From: Saprospiraceae bacterium
Lineage (GTDB): Bacteria; Bacteroidota; Bacteroidia; Chitinophagales; Saprospiraceae
Assembly: GCA_013001805.1 (NCBI GenBank)
Contig: JABDLW010000670.1
Coordinates: 1-6,091 of the forward strand
Direction of reading: 5' to 3'
DNA: 6,091 bases
Position 1 is the stretch's first letter. Each line of letters starts with the position of its first letter. The notes under the pieces were generated by a model that saw nothing but the letters and a program-made list of their open reading frames with translations, did not search any database and was not told the DNA's origin. Below are positions 5,989-6,091 of this stretch, in pieces. A program made the translations under genes and the position numbers.

Positions 5989-6091
5989 TTAGAGATACTC
6001 CAGGTATTCGGCGGTATACATGCCGGATGCGATGTCGTCTTCCAAATTTTCCGGTAGGACTTTATTCGACAGCCCTTCCTGAACCGCAACC
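5989..6091 (-). CDS. C-terminal end of a protein, possibly a malic enzyme (runs off the window)
   Basis: A minus-strand frame enters the window at 6090 and ends with TAA at 5991-5989, giving 33 residues: VAVQEGLSNKVLPENLED, then DIASGMYTAEYLEYL. It is codon-like and protein-like to its last residue. The arrangement of an amphipathic helix (AVQEGL), a short proline-containing linker and a terminal aromatic motif of the type MYxxEYLxY resembles the C terminus of NAD(P)-dependent malic enzymes, which end in similar W/Y-x-P-x-Y-x-x-Y motifs. With only 33 residues the family is a guess; that a real gene ends here is much more secure. It is on the same strand as the flavin-barrel gene and 88 bases upstream of it. 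Confidence 0.55.
   Translation of the reverse strand, partial: VAVQEGLSNKVLPENLEDDIASGMYTAEYLEYL

Noticed and set aside
5901..6089. 63-codon N-terminal extension of the flavin split-barrel protein
   Set aside because: The extension overlaps, in another frame, the convincing C-terminal end of the preceding gene, and contains the promoter-like motif; the family normally starts near the ATG at 5900.
1..6091. CRISPR array, tRNA/rRNA genes, intact insertion sequence or phage attachment site
   Set aside because: No regularly spaced repeats, cloverleaf, transposase frame or integrase frame is visible anywhere in the window.

Overview
The window looks like a stretch of chromosome from a Bacteroidota bacterium, perhaps Saprospiraceae-like, though the genus cannot be read from it. 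The grounds are moderate GC, start codons without clear Shine-Dalgarno sequences, two promoter candidates of the Bacteroidota type (TTTG, then about 19 bases, then TAnnTTTG), and a gene set typical of the group: secreted amidohydrolase, sulfatase, DJ-1-like protein.

Layout. 1-163 (minus) is the 5' end of an exported DJ-1/PfpI-like gene. 164-590 holds no confident gene, only a small hairpin and a heptad tandem repeat that abuts the next stop codon. 591-2309 (minus) is a complete exported metal-dependent amidohydrolase with a C-terminal NTF2/SnoaL-like domain. 2310-3152 is a long gene-poor interval. It carries the amidohydrolase promoter candidate, an orphan open frame that looks like a decayed gene (2398-2664), two inverted repeats, and a compact GC-richer block with strong self-pairing (2834-2954). 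3153-4634 (plus) is a Cys-type sulfatase closely resembling iduronate-2-sulfatase. It converges on 4693-5292 (minus), a short DNA-3-methyladenine glycosylase of the HhH-GPD superfamily. Next come 5448-5900 (minus), a pyridoxamine-phosphate-oxidase-like flavin split-barrel protein, and 5989-6091 (minus), the last 33 codons of another gene, possibly a malic enzyme.

The genes do not form an obvious pathway. They are mostly separated by more than 80 bases, the sulfatase is the only plus-strand gene, and no SusC/SusD pair, glycoside hydrolase or sulfatase-maturing enzyme is present. The sulfatase and amidohydrolase are probably envelope or periplasmic catabolic enzymes; the glycosylase is a cytoplasmic repair enzyme.

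I found no convincing new multi-gene system. The item most worth a second look is the structured block at 2834-2954 with its neighbouring inverted repeats and gene remnant; it could be a small structured RNA, a dispersed repeat or a mobile-element scar.
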